Source: a virus. Taken from it: a stretch of 22,313 bases of DNA. A program made the translations under genes and the position numbers. The DNA lies in the IMG/VR virus record IMGVR_UViG_3300025264_000130, positions 1 to 22,313 of that record, one strand, 5' to 3'. Below are positions 13,941-22,006 of this stretch, piece by piece. The notes under the pieces are model-generated. The model did no database searches, had not been told where the DNA came from, and saw only the letters and a list, made by a program, of their open reading frames with translations. The stretch's first letter is position 1; each line of letters begins with the position of its first letter.

Positions 13941-16494
13941 TGGTTTGTAACTCTGGGTATAAAGATAATACTGTTAAAGGTAAAGGTTGAGTTTGTCTAA
14001 CAAAGATAAAGCCATCAGTATCGTAATTACCTCTAAATTCTACAGCTTTATCCCCAGTAAACACAGGTATACCTTCATCCATAGGATCAGATGATGTTCT
14101 AAATGGTATTCTTTCCATGTTACTTAAAGATTCTCCAACCTCAACACCAATAGATTCAAATAATCTAATTGTAATTTCAAATATTCTTTTTGTCTTACCT
14201 TGTGATGTACCATTTTGTGAACCAGCATCTAGTCTCATCGTTTGTAATATGGATTTGTAAGCTAAACCTATTTTAACATTAGTTGCTGAACGATCTAATG
14301 TAACTGAACCACTTGATACTGTTTTATCAGGATGGGTTGCACCATCTGCTAATATAGAAACTGTTTGTCCTTCAAGGTGATCTAAACCTGAAATAGTTGT
14401 AGCAGCTGAACCGCTATAAGCTAAAGCACTATCTAAAAAATTAAATGTTGTATTATCTGTTATTGTAAAGTCAAAGTTATTAATAAATTCTACAAACCTT
14501 CTTGTAGCACCATTGATTGTTCTTTTAACAATAACCCACGTTTGATATTCAGAATCATCTGTTGGTATAACTGAAACACTTTCACATACTGCTTTACCTT
14601 CGTCAGTTTTTGCTAATCTAACATCATCGTCTAAAGATGTAATAGTTAAAAATCCTGTAGACAATGGTGATGTCTCTGTAATGGTAACGACATTACTGCT
14701 AACTGTTGCTGTAAAATCAGAATCAGCATTTATTAATGTTTGTAGATTGGTTGCTGTTTGGTTGTTACTAGATGTAGTATGAAATTTACCAGTCGTAGAA
14801 GATGTAGCGGATGTAAAAGTTGTCGTTGTTCCATCTGCTTTTGTTAAAACTATTCTTGTACCATCAGCTATGTTTGCATAATCAGTAACTGTAATTGTAG
14901 CATTACCAAATCGACCACCAAAAATATGTCTGTGCCAAGCTGTAACTTGTTGTTCTCTTTGATAAGTTAAACCTATAAGCTCACCATCATTTCTAACTCC
15001 CCAAATAATTTGATTAGGTTCTTGTTGATAAGCTAATTGTGTTAGTCCACCTTCAGTAATATGTTCTGCAAGTATTGTCATATCAGGTGCAATGTAACCA
15101 TCAACATCAAAGTTATAAGCTAGTTCTCTAACTTTTCTTTTAGCACGTTGAAGAAATAAAGTTACGTTACCTACTGCAATAGAATCTACATTAGCTGCAC
15201 CATGGTTAGATTGTTTTTTAATTAATATATTTGTTGGTGTGATAGCACTATCTGTACCACCTCCTGATACTGTAAACTCACCACCAGCTGTACCAAGAAT
15301 TAAAGTTCTTGTAGCTGTCATAAATCTAATTGCATTAACTTGGTTAGAAGCTATGGTATAAATAATTGCATCGTCATCGGCTACAGTACCACCAATGTTA
15401 GCATCCATGTTTTCATAATCACCTGACTTTGAAAAGAAAATAGTTTGTGGTTGTTCACTTGTTCCTGCAAACACTAATCGTTGTTCAAAAAAAGTAACAC
15501 AAGAAGGATGTCCTGTAGTATCTGAAAAAGCTCCTAGTCTCCAATCTGCTGTAGCAGTTGAAGCACTTAAAGTGGAAATAATTGTAATAGTTGCGTTAGT
15601 TGTATCAGTAACTCCAGTTATCTTTGCATAACCACCATGAATAAAAACAAATCTACCAACGTCTGTAGAAAGAAAACCACTACCACTATTAATACCAGCT
15701 ACTGCAGAAGCTGCTAATGATACACCAGTTCCTATTGCTGTAGCTCCAGGATTTAAAGTTGTTGTGGTTGTGTTAGCATCTTGCATTGGTCCTTTAGTAA
15801 AATCTACATCTGTTAATGTCCAAGACGTATGACCTGTACGAGATAATTTTTCTACTTCGTGTGAAGGATGAGTAATGTACATAACGTCTGCTGATTGTGC
15901 AAATTTTAAATCAAAAAGTTGTGCAGTTGTGTAAGGTGTTGTAATTTCAAAAACTTTATTAGATACACCACCAGAACTATAAGCAGTAAATCCTGTGCTA
16001 TTTATATCTACTGCATCTTTATCTTGTAGTTCAAATGTATTCGTTGTTTTATCTGCAACTAAAAATCTTTTACCATTCACTTCTGTCATACCTGAAACAC
16101 CAGTAATAACAACTTCATCACCATTGTCATAACCATGACTTGTTGCTGTTACCACAGCAGGATTAGCTTGAGTGATTCCAGAAATAGTTTTGTCGCCTTC
16201 TAAAACAGATCCATCATCTTTATAAACTCTTATTTTAAGATTAGAAAACTCAAGCATATACGTTTGAGTTGTAGAAAATTCAAAAGGGATTAATCTTGTT
16301 TTGTTAGCACTACTTGCTACTTCAGCTACAAAGGTAGTACCTGATCTTCTTGCTGCTGCACCATGTGGATAAACAATAAAATTTTCTAATCGTTTACAAC
16401 TTGATGAATACTTGGTTAAATCATTACGACCATCTAAACGTGGTGAAAGCTCTCCACCTGTAAAGTTGGTCAGCTGTGCTGCAACTCGTGCCAT
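13933..16494 (-). CDS. Tail tubular protein B (nozzle), T7 gp12-like, with inserted domains
   Basis: An 853-residue nozzle protein (T7 gp12 has 794), forming the distal tube of the short tail. The start MARVAAQLTNFTGGELSPRL, the segments YPHGAAARRSGTTFV, VFEITTPYTTAQLFDLKFAQ, TFFEQRLVFAGT and WVIVKRTINGATRRFVEF are typical of the family. Two likely inserts are visible: residues about 108-178 resemble an E1_FCCH-type beta module (TATSHGYDNGDEVVITGVSG), and residues about 529-625 form another beta module between WHRHIFGG and ESVSVIP, which lie next to each other in simpler homologues as I recall them. Such modules often decorate phage tails. It lies three bases from the tail tube A gene. Confidence 0.9.
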   Translation of the reverse strand: MARVAAQLTNFTGGELSPRLDGRNDLTKYSSSCKRLENFIVYPHGAAARRSGTTFVAEVASSANKTRLIPFEFSTTQTYMLEFSNLKIRVYKDDGSVLEGDKTISGITQANPAVVTATSHGYDNGDEVVITGVSGMTEVNGKRFLVADKTTNTFELQDKDAVDINSTGFTAYSSGGVSNKVFEITTPYTTAQLFDLKFAQSADVMYITHPSHEVEKLSRTGHTSWTLTDVDFTKGPMQDANTTTTTLNPGATAIGTGVSLAASAVAGINSGSGFLSTDVGRFVFIHGGYAKITGVTDTTNATITIISTLSASTATADWRLGAFSDTTGHPSCVTFFEQRLVFAGTSEQPQTIFFSKSGDYENMDANIGGTVADDDAIIYTIASNQVNAIRFMTATRTLILGTAGGEFTVSGGGTDSAITPTNILIKKQSNHGAANVDSIAVGNVTLFLQRAKRKVRELAYNFDVDGYIAPDMTILAEHITEGGLTQLAYQQEPNQIIWGVRNDGELIGLTYQREQQVTAWHRHIFGGRFGNATITVTDYANIADGTRIVLTKADGTTTTFTSATSSTTGKFHTTSSNNQTATNLQTLINADSDFTATVSSNVVTITETSPLSTGFLTITSLDDDVRLAKTDEGKAVCESVSVIPTDDSEYQTWVIVKRTINGATRRFVEFINNFDFTITDNTTFNFLDSALAYSGSAATTISGLDHLEGQTVSILADGATHPDKTVSSGSVTLDRSATNVKIGLAYKSILQTMRLDAGSQNGTSQGKTKRIFEITIRLFESIGVEVGESLSNMERIPFRTSSDPMDEGIPVFTGDKAVEFRGNYDTDGFIFVRQTQPLPLTVLSLYPELQTND

Positions 16495-16497
16495 GTG

Positions 16498-17079
16498 TTA
16501 ATACCTTGAGTTAATAAAGGTACTAGATTCTATTTCATCTGTCATACCGAGATCAGGTGAAGTATTTTGACCTTCAGTTGCATCTACAAACCTAGCATCT
16601 CTTAATTTATCTTGAAATAGTTGATACATATTTTGAGTTACAGGATTAGAAGATGTAACTCCATAAGCAATGTCTGCTCCTAATGCTGCAGATAAAGTTT
16701 CTCTTAATAATTCATCGTATTCATTAGGGTCTGTAATTCTTGCTATATATAAAATTTTCATAGAAGAAGCATTACTTAAAATCTTTCTACCTTCTACTTT
16801 ATGATTAGAATCATAATCTAATATTCTTAATAATCTTAAACAGTCTGCGGGTAAAGTATATTGAAAACTAAATCCCCAAGCAGGTGTATCTGTGTCTGCT
16901 GCAATCTCTATTCTTTTTTGTAAGCAGTTCCAAGGGTGTGATCTAAAAAGTGAATCTCTTACTTGCGTATATCTAGCATTACATAGTCTTGCATTTTTTG
17001 AATCTTCCGTAAGTGAAAGAATAGTTGTTGCACCTAATTGATTTAATGCTCCGTTACAAATGTCTACTACTGATGCCAT
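16498..17079 (-). CDS. Tail tubular protein A (gatekeeper), T7 gp11-like
   Basis: A 193-residue protein, nearly the size of T7 gp11 (196). It joins the portal to the nozzle as a dodecameric ring. Family features are visible: VDICNGALNQLGA at the start, NARLCNARYTQVRDSLFRSHPWNC, YTLPADCLRLLRI, and the C-terminal helix with ETLSAALGADIAYGVT. The usual start MASVVDIC was kept, although only a weak GGA is present, more than ten bases upstream. It is the first gene after the terminator hairpin, so part of its expression depends on readthrough or on a promoter in the 63-base gap. Confidence 0.92.
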   Translation of the reverse strand: MASVVDICNGALNQLGATTILSLTEDSKNARLCNARYTQVRDSLFRSHPWNCLQKRIEIAADTDTPAWGFSFQYTLPADCLRLLRILDYDSNHKVEGRKILSNASSMKILYIARITDPNEYDELLRETLSAALGADIAYGVTSSNPVTQNMYQLFQDKLRDARFVDATEGQNTSPDLGMTDEIESSTFINSRY

Positions 17080-17107
17080 AATAATTTATAATCCAAAATC
17101 TATTTAA

Positions 17108-17133
17108 AAGATAGGGGATTTCTCCCCTATCTT
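17108..17133 (-). terminator. Strong hairpin terminator after the capsid module
   Basis: On the minus strand AAGATAGGGGA pairs perfectly with TCCCCTATCTT over 11 base pairs, closed by a GAAA tetraloop, and the run ending in TTTT follows (the last two T outside the stem). It lies in the 63-base gap between the decoration-like gene and tail tube A. T7 has its main late terminator at the same point, between gene 10 and gene 11. Partial termination here would keep capsid transcripts above tail transcripts. Confidence 0.85.
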
Positions 17134-17142
17134 AATTATTTA

Positions 17143-17640
17143 TTAATTAACTACGTAATTAATATTCCAATTTAAAGTTCCAGCAGTACCGCCAGCTGCA
17201 TCGAATAATAATCCGACATAGTAGTAACCACCAGGATCAGAAGATTGTCCAGCATCTTCCCAGACTTTCTGACCCATCTTATTGATGTTTCTAGCTTCAA
17301 ATGCTACTTCAGTTCCTGTCGTTACAGCAGCTCTAAGGCTTGTAATCGCAGAAGCATAAGCATCATCATCAACCGCAGCAATAGCTGTTGTGTATAATCC
17401 AACGTCTGTAGTATTTGTTGATCCAGAATCTAAGTCGTCATTAAACAACTTGATTGAGGAAATACTAGCATTAGTTGGTACAGGTGCTAACATTACTGTG
17501 TCAGTCGCTGATAAATCTCCTGCCGCTAAAGCAATAGTTCCCTGTGCAATTCTTTTTGCACCATGTAACTGTTGGGAATCATTCTTTACTGGCGGAGTCG
17601 CTACGAAATTCGTAACTATATCTGTATTTACGTTTGCCAT
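17143..17640 (-). CDS. Probable capsid decoration or stabilisation protein
   Basis: A 165-residue beta-rich protein starting MANVNTDIVTNFVATPPVKN, without cysteine or membrane segment. Segments such as IAQGTIALAAGDLSATDTVM, LAPVPTNASISSIKLFNDDL and DVGLYTTAIAAVDDDAYAS match a type of small protein encoded directly after capsid genes in marine phages that I recall as structural. It has the strongest ribosome binding site in the head module (AGGAGG nine bases before ATG), as expected for a protein needed in capsid-like amounts. It is followed by the terminator. Decoration is inferred. It could also be a head-completion protein. Confidence 0.6.
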   Translation of the reverse strand: MANVNTDIVTNFVATPPVKNDSQQLHGAKRIAQGTIALAAGDLSATDTVMLAPVPTNASISSIKLFNDDLDSGSTNTTDVGLYTTAIAAVDDDAYASAITSLRAAVTTGTEVAFEARNINKMGQKVWEDAGQSSDPGGYYYVGLLFDAAGGTAGTLNWNINYVVN

Positions 17641-17656
17641 AATTTATTTCCTCCTA

Positions 17657-18511
17657 TTATGATTCTGTACATTGTACTTCAACAACTTTCGCTTCTTCCA
17701 TTCTAGTAGCACCGATGCTCATGCAGTAGTACACTTGAGTGGCATAAGATTTGTCGCTTCTTTCGTCTATTCTTGCATTGACATCTTTGCCAACCGCAAG
17801 TGCGATTCCATCTTGTGCAAAAGCTATACATGATCTAGTTGTGCTAGATAATGCAAGTCTGTTTGATACAATAAAGTTAAAACCAAGGAATGAGTTTACT
17901 TCACCATTAGCCAATGCTTTGACTGTGTTGAAGTCTGAACTTGTTACCTCAGTTGTTCCTAATAGATCAGTAATCTGCTTAGGAGATACTATGATGTGTC
18001 TTGGTATAGAAGGATCTACATTACCTAAATCAAGAGTCTGTTTTGCAGTTCTTAATTTTGCAATAGTTAAACCAGCAGAACCATGTACGATTTGATTCGT
18101 ATTAGCTTGGCTAGTTGATCCTGTCTCACCAGTATACGCAGTACCTAGTGCAGCAGTTATGATCACATCATCCATAGCTCTTCCCATTGCCATAGCAGCG
18201 GCTTGAGCATAAGATGAAGTCGGATCGATTAAGAGTCTTACTTTGTCTTGTTGATCGATTAAATCAGCAAATTCATAATCTGCAAGTGATACTCTACGTC
18301 TAGCGTGAGGTGTATCAATTTGCGGAGTATCTGAATGTCTGCTAGTTTTTTCTATAGCAGTTACTGAGCCAACCTGATCAAAGAAAGCATTTTTTCCTAC
18401 AACACTTTCAAGTCTGACTTTGTCTCTTAATAACGATCCCATTTGTTGAGATAGCATTTGTACGTTAGCAGAATACTGCTGTACAAAAGCTGTAGTTATA
18501 TTTGATGACAT
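17657..18511 (-). CDS. Major capsid protein, not T7 gp10-like
   Basis: A 284-residue shell protein that follows the scaffold gene. It starts MSSNITTAFVQQYSANVQML and has the segments FFDQVGSVTAIEK, TPHARRRVSLADYEFADLID, AAAMAMGRAMDDVIITAALG and IPRHIIVSPKQITDLLG, which I recall from the Phage_capsid_2 type of HK97-fold capsids in marine podo- and siphoviruses. I see no resemblance to T7 gp10 beyond general size. A GGAGAG ribosome binding site lies seven bases upstream. The 184-base gap before it, and the terminator after its partner gene, bracket a capsid cassette. No prohead protease or N-terminal delta domain is visible. Confidence 0.88.
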   Translation of the reverse strand: MSSNITTAFVQQYSANVQMLSQQMGSLLRDKVRLESVVGKNAFFDQVGSVTAIEKTSRHSDTPQIDTPHARRRVSLADYEFADLIDQQDKVRLLIDPTSSYAQAAAMAMGRAMDDVIITAALGTAYTGETGSTSQANTNQIVHGSAGLTIAKLRTAKQTLDLGNVDPSIPRHIIVSPKQITDLLGTTEVTSSDFNTVKALANGEVNSFLGFNFIVSNRLALSSTTRSCIAFAQDGIALAVGKDVNARIDERSDKSYATQVYYCMSIGATRMEEAKVVEVQCTES

Positions 18512-18695
18512 AATTGTCTCTCCATTTTATTGTTATTGTTAAGTTAAACAGAAAGGTTCTCCGTCAAATTGACAGGCAATTCTTGCATTTTAGTTCTGTT
18601 AGAACACAGTCTTTCCTGTTGTCATTAGGGTTCTTACGAATTGTCCTAGTAATAATCCCTTATATTAATTTAACAAAAAATACAAGGGATTAAAA
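18512..18695. promoter_or_regulatory. 184-base scaffold-capsid gap with hairpins, candidate promoter or processing region
   Basis: The longest gene-free stretch in the window. It holds an 11-base-pair hairpin with a 16-base loop at 18654-18691 (AATCCCTT paired with AAGGGATT, one G-U), a small inverted repeat GTTCT-GTT-AGAAC, and GTCAA-A-TTGAC. No U-tract follows the large hairpin on either strand, so it is not a clear terminator. T7 places a strong promoter just before its capsid gene, so a promoter or RNase processing site is plausible, but I see no consensus I can name. Confidence 0.5.
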
Positions 18696-19574
18696 TTATT
18701 TGCTATTTAACATTTCTCTTAATGTATAAACTTGCTGTACCATTTTATCATGGTCAGGGTGTTGTTTATTCCAATAAGGTCCTTCACGATTATTAGTAAT
18801 TTCAGATATTTCTGACTCAATATCTCCTACATTACTTACGTTTTCGCTTTCTGTAGTAACCATTTTATCTTCAGACATCATGTTAGCAATCTTTGCAAAA
18901 CCTTTTATTACTTCAGGATGATCGCCAAGTCTAGTTCCATTAGATAAAGTCATGTCTAATATTTCTGGATTCATATTAGCTTTTGCTAATGCTCCAGCTT
19001 TTTTAACATTAGGCTCAAAGTCTCTACCCCACTCTTGTCTTAATAGTTGCTCAGATTGAGCTTGAGCAGTTTCAGTATCAACTTTAGCTTGTTGAGCTAC
19101 ACCTTCCATATTTGTTTTATAGAACTCTAAAATACCTTGAGCTTGTTTATTATTTAAACCTAGCTTATGAGCATTTTCTGCAAACTGTTTGATTGCAGTA
19201 TCTTCTATAGGCACAACATCTGATTTAACATTTAAAGTATATTTATCTGCAGACTCAGGTCTACCTAGTTTTTCAAATACTTCGTTCCATTGATCTTCTG
19301 TTGAGTTTTTGTTAGGCACAGCAACTTTATCTTGTCCAATCATTTTAGTTGCATTGATATATGACTTTGCAAGTGCATCTATCTCTGTAAACTTTTCTAT
19401 GTTTGGATCGTTTCTAAACTCTTCAGAAATTGCTTCTTTCCAAGATTTAGTCGGTTGTGGTGTTGGTTCTGTAGAAGGCGTTATTGCTGCTTCGACAGGT
19501 TTAGTTTCTGTAGGCGTTGTTGTCGTCTCTACAGGCGGAGTTGTTTTCTCCGTTATCTGTGTTTGTTCTGACAT
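18696..19574 (-). CDS. Capsid scaffold (assembly) protein
   Basis: A 292-residue acidic, helical protein (T7 gp9 has 307). The first 45 residues are Thr/Pro/Glu-rich and disordered. Then come SWKEAISEEFRNDPNIEKF, a long helical middle (about residues 115-210, with AENAHKLGLNNKQAQGILEF), and a C-terminal segment with EGPYWNKQHPDHDKMVQQVY, which matches the C-terminal helical part I recall from phage scaffold proteins of this type. It shapes the procapsid and is not part of the mature shell. It lies between the portal block and the capsid gene as expected. It is two bases from the preceding Bbp19-like gene. Confidence 0.85.
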   Translation of the reverse strand: MSEQTQITEKTTPPVETTTTPTETKPVEAAITPSTEPTPQPTKSWKEAISEEFRNDPNIEKFTEIDALAKSYINATKMIGQDKVAVPNKNSTEDQWNEVFEKLGRPESADKYTLNVKSDVVPIEDTAIKQFAENAHKLGLNNKQAQGILEFYKTNMEGVAQQAKVDTETAQAQSEQLLRQEWGRDFEPNVKKAGALAKANMNPEILDMTLSNGTRLGDHPEVIKGFAKIANMMSEDKMVTTESENVSNVGDIESEISEITNNREGPYWNKQHPDHDKMVQQVYTLREMLNSK

Positions 19575-19576
19575 TT

Positions 19577-19825
19577 TTATTTTCCTTTTTCATTATCATT
19601 TTGTAGCATTGCTTTTATAAATAGAAGGATGCTACGTTGTCCTTCCATGTACGCACTCTCATGACTATCACCTTTTACATTGGTAGTCGTATGATGGTGG
19701 CATCTTTTTTCTAAATCAGACATAACTTGTTTGCCTTCGTCTGTATTGAATATGTATTGGTAGTTTTTTTTTAAATCTTGAACATACTTTTCAAAATTTT
19801 TTTCTTTGTCTTTTGCTTGACCCAT
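19577..19825 (-). CDS. Bbp19-like small head-region protein
   Basis: An 82-residue hydrophilic protein with YQYIFNTDEGKQVMSDLEKR, an HHHTTT segment, and EGQRSILLFIKAM near the end. A Phe-x-Thr-x-x-Gly-x-x-Val/Met-x-x-Asp-Leu motif followed by Glu-Gly-Gln-Arg marks the Bbp19-like family, found in many phages next to portal and scaffold genes. Its role is not known to me. The ATG overlaps the TAA of the portal gene (TAATG), so translation is coupled. Confidence 0.7.
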   Translation of the reverse strand: MGQAKDKEKNFEKYVQDLKKNYQYIFNTDEGKQVMSDLEKRCHHHTTTNVKGDSHESAYMEGQRSILLFIKAMLQNDNEKGK

Positions 19826-21453
19826 TATTCTATATCAGCATTTGCAACAGCTTTGGCTTCTTCAGGTAAGGCTTTTGCTAGTGGAGCTATATCTCCTCCT
19901 GCTTTTGCTACCTGTTGTAATTGTTGCATCTGCATTTGCTCCTGTTGTTGTTGTTGTGCTTGTTGTCGTTCTGCATTAACTTGACTTTGTGATTTTAATA
20001 TCTTCTGTGGCACACCAACTATATCAGCTAAATGTTTTACAAGATTATCAAAATTAACATAATCAAATACAGGAGCTACATTAGCAAGTGATCCTAGAAT
20101 TTCAATAGCTCTCATAATAGATTGTAACTCTGTGGATTTCTGTGCTTTAGCTAATGGTGAAACGTATTCAATTTCTATATCCTGACCTGATAAAAATTCA
20201 GGTGCTGGGGGTAATTGATTGTTTCTTAATAGAATATTAAATACTCTATCAATTAATGGTTTTAATAATTCAGATTGTAATCTGCCTAAGACTGGTCCTA
20301 ACAATCTCATCTTCTCTTCATTACGTTGAATAACTTCTGTTGCGGTCATTTGTGGTCCTTGTTGCATCATAAGTTGATTAACGTAGAACACACCTCTAAT
20401 ACTATCTCTTCTTTGCTGTTCCATATTTAAACCTAGAGGATTGTTTGCACCAATGTTTAAAGGTTCAATTCTATCTCTTGTACCTGATCTATAAAAATTT
20501 AATCCACCTGGTACAGTTCTAACTGGTAATAAAAAACCATCATCAGGAACTAATAGTGGTGGGTCTACTTGTTTCTGTGCAGCTTTGATTGTTGTCTTTG
20601 CCATTTCATTTAGCATCTTAACATCTGGCAATGCTGTCATTGCAGGTGATCTTCCATAAATTTCATGTGAAGCCTTTAGGTATCTAGGTACAACAAACGG
20701 AAACTCTTTATAACCTGATACAGATAATTCATTTCCATTTTTATATTCCATGTATACCGATTCGAATGGCATATTCTTTTTATCTTTTTTGTTAGGATTA
20801 AAATCTGATCTTGGATAAACTGCGTGTACAATTTCTATTTCTTTGTATGGGTCTTTCTTTTCCATAACTAAAATATCTTGTGATACAGAAGCACCAAACT
20901 TTTGTACAATAGCTCGTGCTGATAGTTTAAATTTTCTATAGATGGTATCTATTCTACCTTTATCATTTTCCGCAATATAAACTTCATCAATATGTCTTGT
21001 AGAAAATTTTATAAAATCTTCATCATCTTCTTCAATAAACATTGCTGCTGTACCAAAGGTAATAAGGTCATGATACAATTCAAATATTTCTTGTTGAAAG
21101 TTTGATCTATTAAATGCTGTGTACATTGCATCAGTTGCAGACTCTAACCAAAGTTTAGCTTCATCTTCGTTATCTATATTCTCTTGTTTAAATCTTAAGG
21201 TAAACCAAGGTGTTGATGGGTTTGTAAGCATACCATGTAATGATGCTGCTAATAATTCTAAAGATTGTAAAGGGGAACTATCAAAGATAAGTTCCATTCT
21301 TTTATCGCCACGACTTCTTTTTTTTGTAACGTCTGATTTTCTTGGCATCATGTAGTCCGCTACTTCTTGCCAATGCGTTTCCCAGTTTTGTCTTTGACCT
21401 GCTAGTCTATCGAAACGTGATAATAATTTTTTTGTTAAATCTGTTTTTGCCAT
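19825..21453 (-). CDS. Portal protein (head-tail connector), T7 gp8-like
   Basis: A 542-residue dodecameric portal at the capsid vertex (T7 gp8 has 536). It starts MAKTDLTKKLLSRFDRLAGQ and shows the family segments WQEVADYMMPRKSDV, YGRSPAMTALPDVKMLNEMA (about residues 262-282), KTTIKAAQKQVDPPLLVPDD, QQGPQMTATEVIQRNEEKM and GPVLGRLQSELLKPLIDRVF. The C-terminus is Gln-rich (QVNAERQQAQQQQQ, then QMQMQQLQQ), from repeated CAA/CAG codons. AGGA in the last codons of the upstream small gene is five bases before the ATG, which overlaps that gene's stop. Confidence 0.95.
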   Translation of the reverse strand: MAKTDLTKKLLSRFDRLAGQRQNWETHWQEVADYMMPRKSDVTKKRSRGDKRMELIFDSSPLQSLELLAASLHGMLTNPSTPWFTLRFKQENIDNEDEAKLWLESATDAMYTAFNRSNFQQEIFELYHDLITFGTAAMFIEEDDEDFIKFSTRHIDEVYIAENDKGRIDTIYRKFKLSARAIVQKFGASVSQDILVMEKKDPYKEIEIVHAVYPRSDFNPNKKDKKNMPFESVYMEYKNGNELSVSGYKEFPFVVPRYLKASHEIYGRSPAMTALPDVKMLNEMAKTTIKAAQKQVDPPLLVPDDGFLLPVRTVPGGLNFYRSGTRDRIEPLNIGANNPLGLNMEQQRRDSIRGVFYVNQLMMQQGPQMTATEVIQRNEEKMRLLGPVLGRLQSELLKPLIDRVFNILLRNNQLPPAPEFLSGQDIEIEYVSPLAKAQKSTELQSIMRAIEILGSLANVAPVFDYVNFDNLVKHLADIVGVPQKILKSQSQVNAERQQAQQQQQEQMQMQQLQQVAKAGGDIAPLAKALPEEAKAVANADIE

Positions 21454-21689
21454 TATTTTCCTAGTAAACTTTTTCTACCTAAAGTAACTGTTTGATCTTC
21501 TATACCTTTAGGTCCTGTTATAATTGTCATTGATCTACCTTTAGCTTTTGTTTTTCTTGAATCATATCCATCCATGCTAGTTGCTGTTGCTTGAGAAACT
21601 TCTGCTGTAGTAGGTGATGCTGCTATAGGTGCAGGGGGTTTCGGTGTAGTAATAAATCTTTTAACTGCTCTTGCTGGACTTCCTCCCAT
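21453..21689 (-). CDS. Small basic virion-assembly protein 3, gp7.3-like position
   Basis: A 78-residue basic protein starting MGGSPARAVKRFITTPKPP, with a Pro/Ala-rich N-terminal half, then KGRSMTIITGPKGIED and a C-terminal LGRKSLLGK. The TI(I/L)TGPxGIE box and the end (K/R)K(S/T)LLG are shared with the 73-residue gene two genes upstream. The T(I/L)LTGxxG pattern followed by KTLLG is one I recall from small proteins before the portal in many podoviruses. T7 gp7.3, a tail assembly and host-range protein, lies in the same position, but homology to it is not shown. The portal gene overlaps its stop. Confidence 0.65.
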   Translation of the reverse strand: MGGSPARAVKRFITTPKPPAPIAASPTTAEVSQATATSMDGYDSRKTKAKGRSMTIITGPKGIEDQTVTLGRKSLLGK

Positions 21690-21690
21690 G

Positions 21691-22005
21691 TTATGTTCCT
21701 AAAATACTTTTTTTACCTAATTTATAACCTACTTCAAATTCTTTAGGATTTAATTTTTTATATTTATTTTTTTCAGTTGTTGTCATTTTTTTATACAAAC
21801 CTGTTGTTTTAACATCTTTTAATTTACCACCTGTTTTTGCTACAAAAGTTTTTCTAGCAGCTGTTAATTGTTCAGGTTTATCTCTAATAATTGATGGACC
21901 TATTCTAAAACTTTGTCCGTCTTTAGTTTTAAGAGTTACATTTTTTTTACTATAATCTACATCTGGTCGTTTTAATTTTCCAATCATTGCTCCATTTGAT
22001 CCCAT
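21691..22005 (-). CDS. Small basic protein 2 of the portal-upstream triplet
   Basis: A 104-residue Lys-rich protein starting MGSNGAMIGKLKRPDVDYSK, with VTLKTKDGQSFRIGPSII in the first half and a C-terminal YKLGKKSILGT. It shares the MG(S/G) start and the end GKKSILG with the two flanking small genes but lacks their TILTGP box. Its high positive charge could serve DNA or tail binding. AGGA of the upstream gene's GlySer codons is seven bases before its ATG. Function unknown. I list it as part of one small-gene block. Confidence 0.65.
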   Translation of the reverse strand: MGSNGAMIGKLKRPDVDYSKKNVTLKTKDGQSFRIGPSIIRDKPEQLTAARKTFVAKTGGKLKDVKTTGLYKKMTTTEKNKYKKLNPKEFEVGYKLGKKSILGT

Positions 22006-22006
22006 A

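Noticed and set aside
18654-18691. Hairpin before the capsid gene read as a rho-independent terminator
   Set aside because: No T-run follows the stem on either strand and the loop is 16 bases long. It was kept only as a possible processing element.
19778-19984. Plus-strand open frame with an extremely Cys-rich end (CCNCCICICSCC and onward)
   Set aside because: It is the antisense shadow of the Gln-rich CAA/CAG tail of the portal gene. It has no ribosome binding site and no neighbours on that strand.
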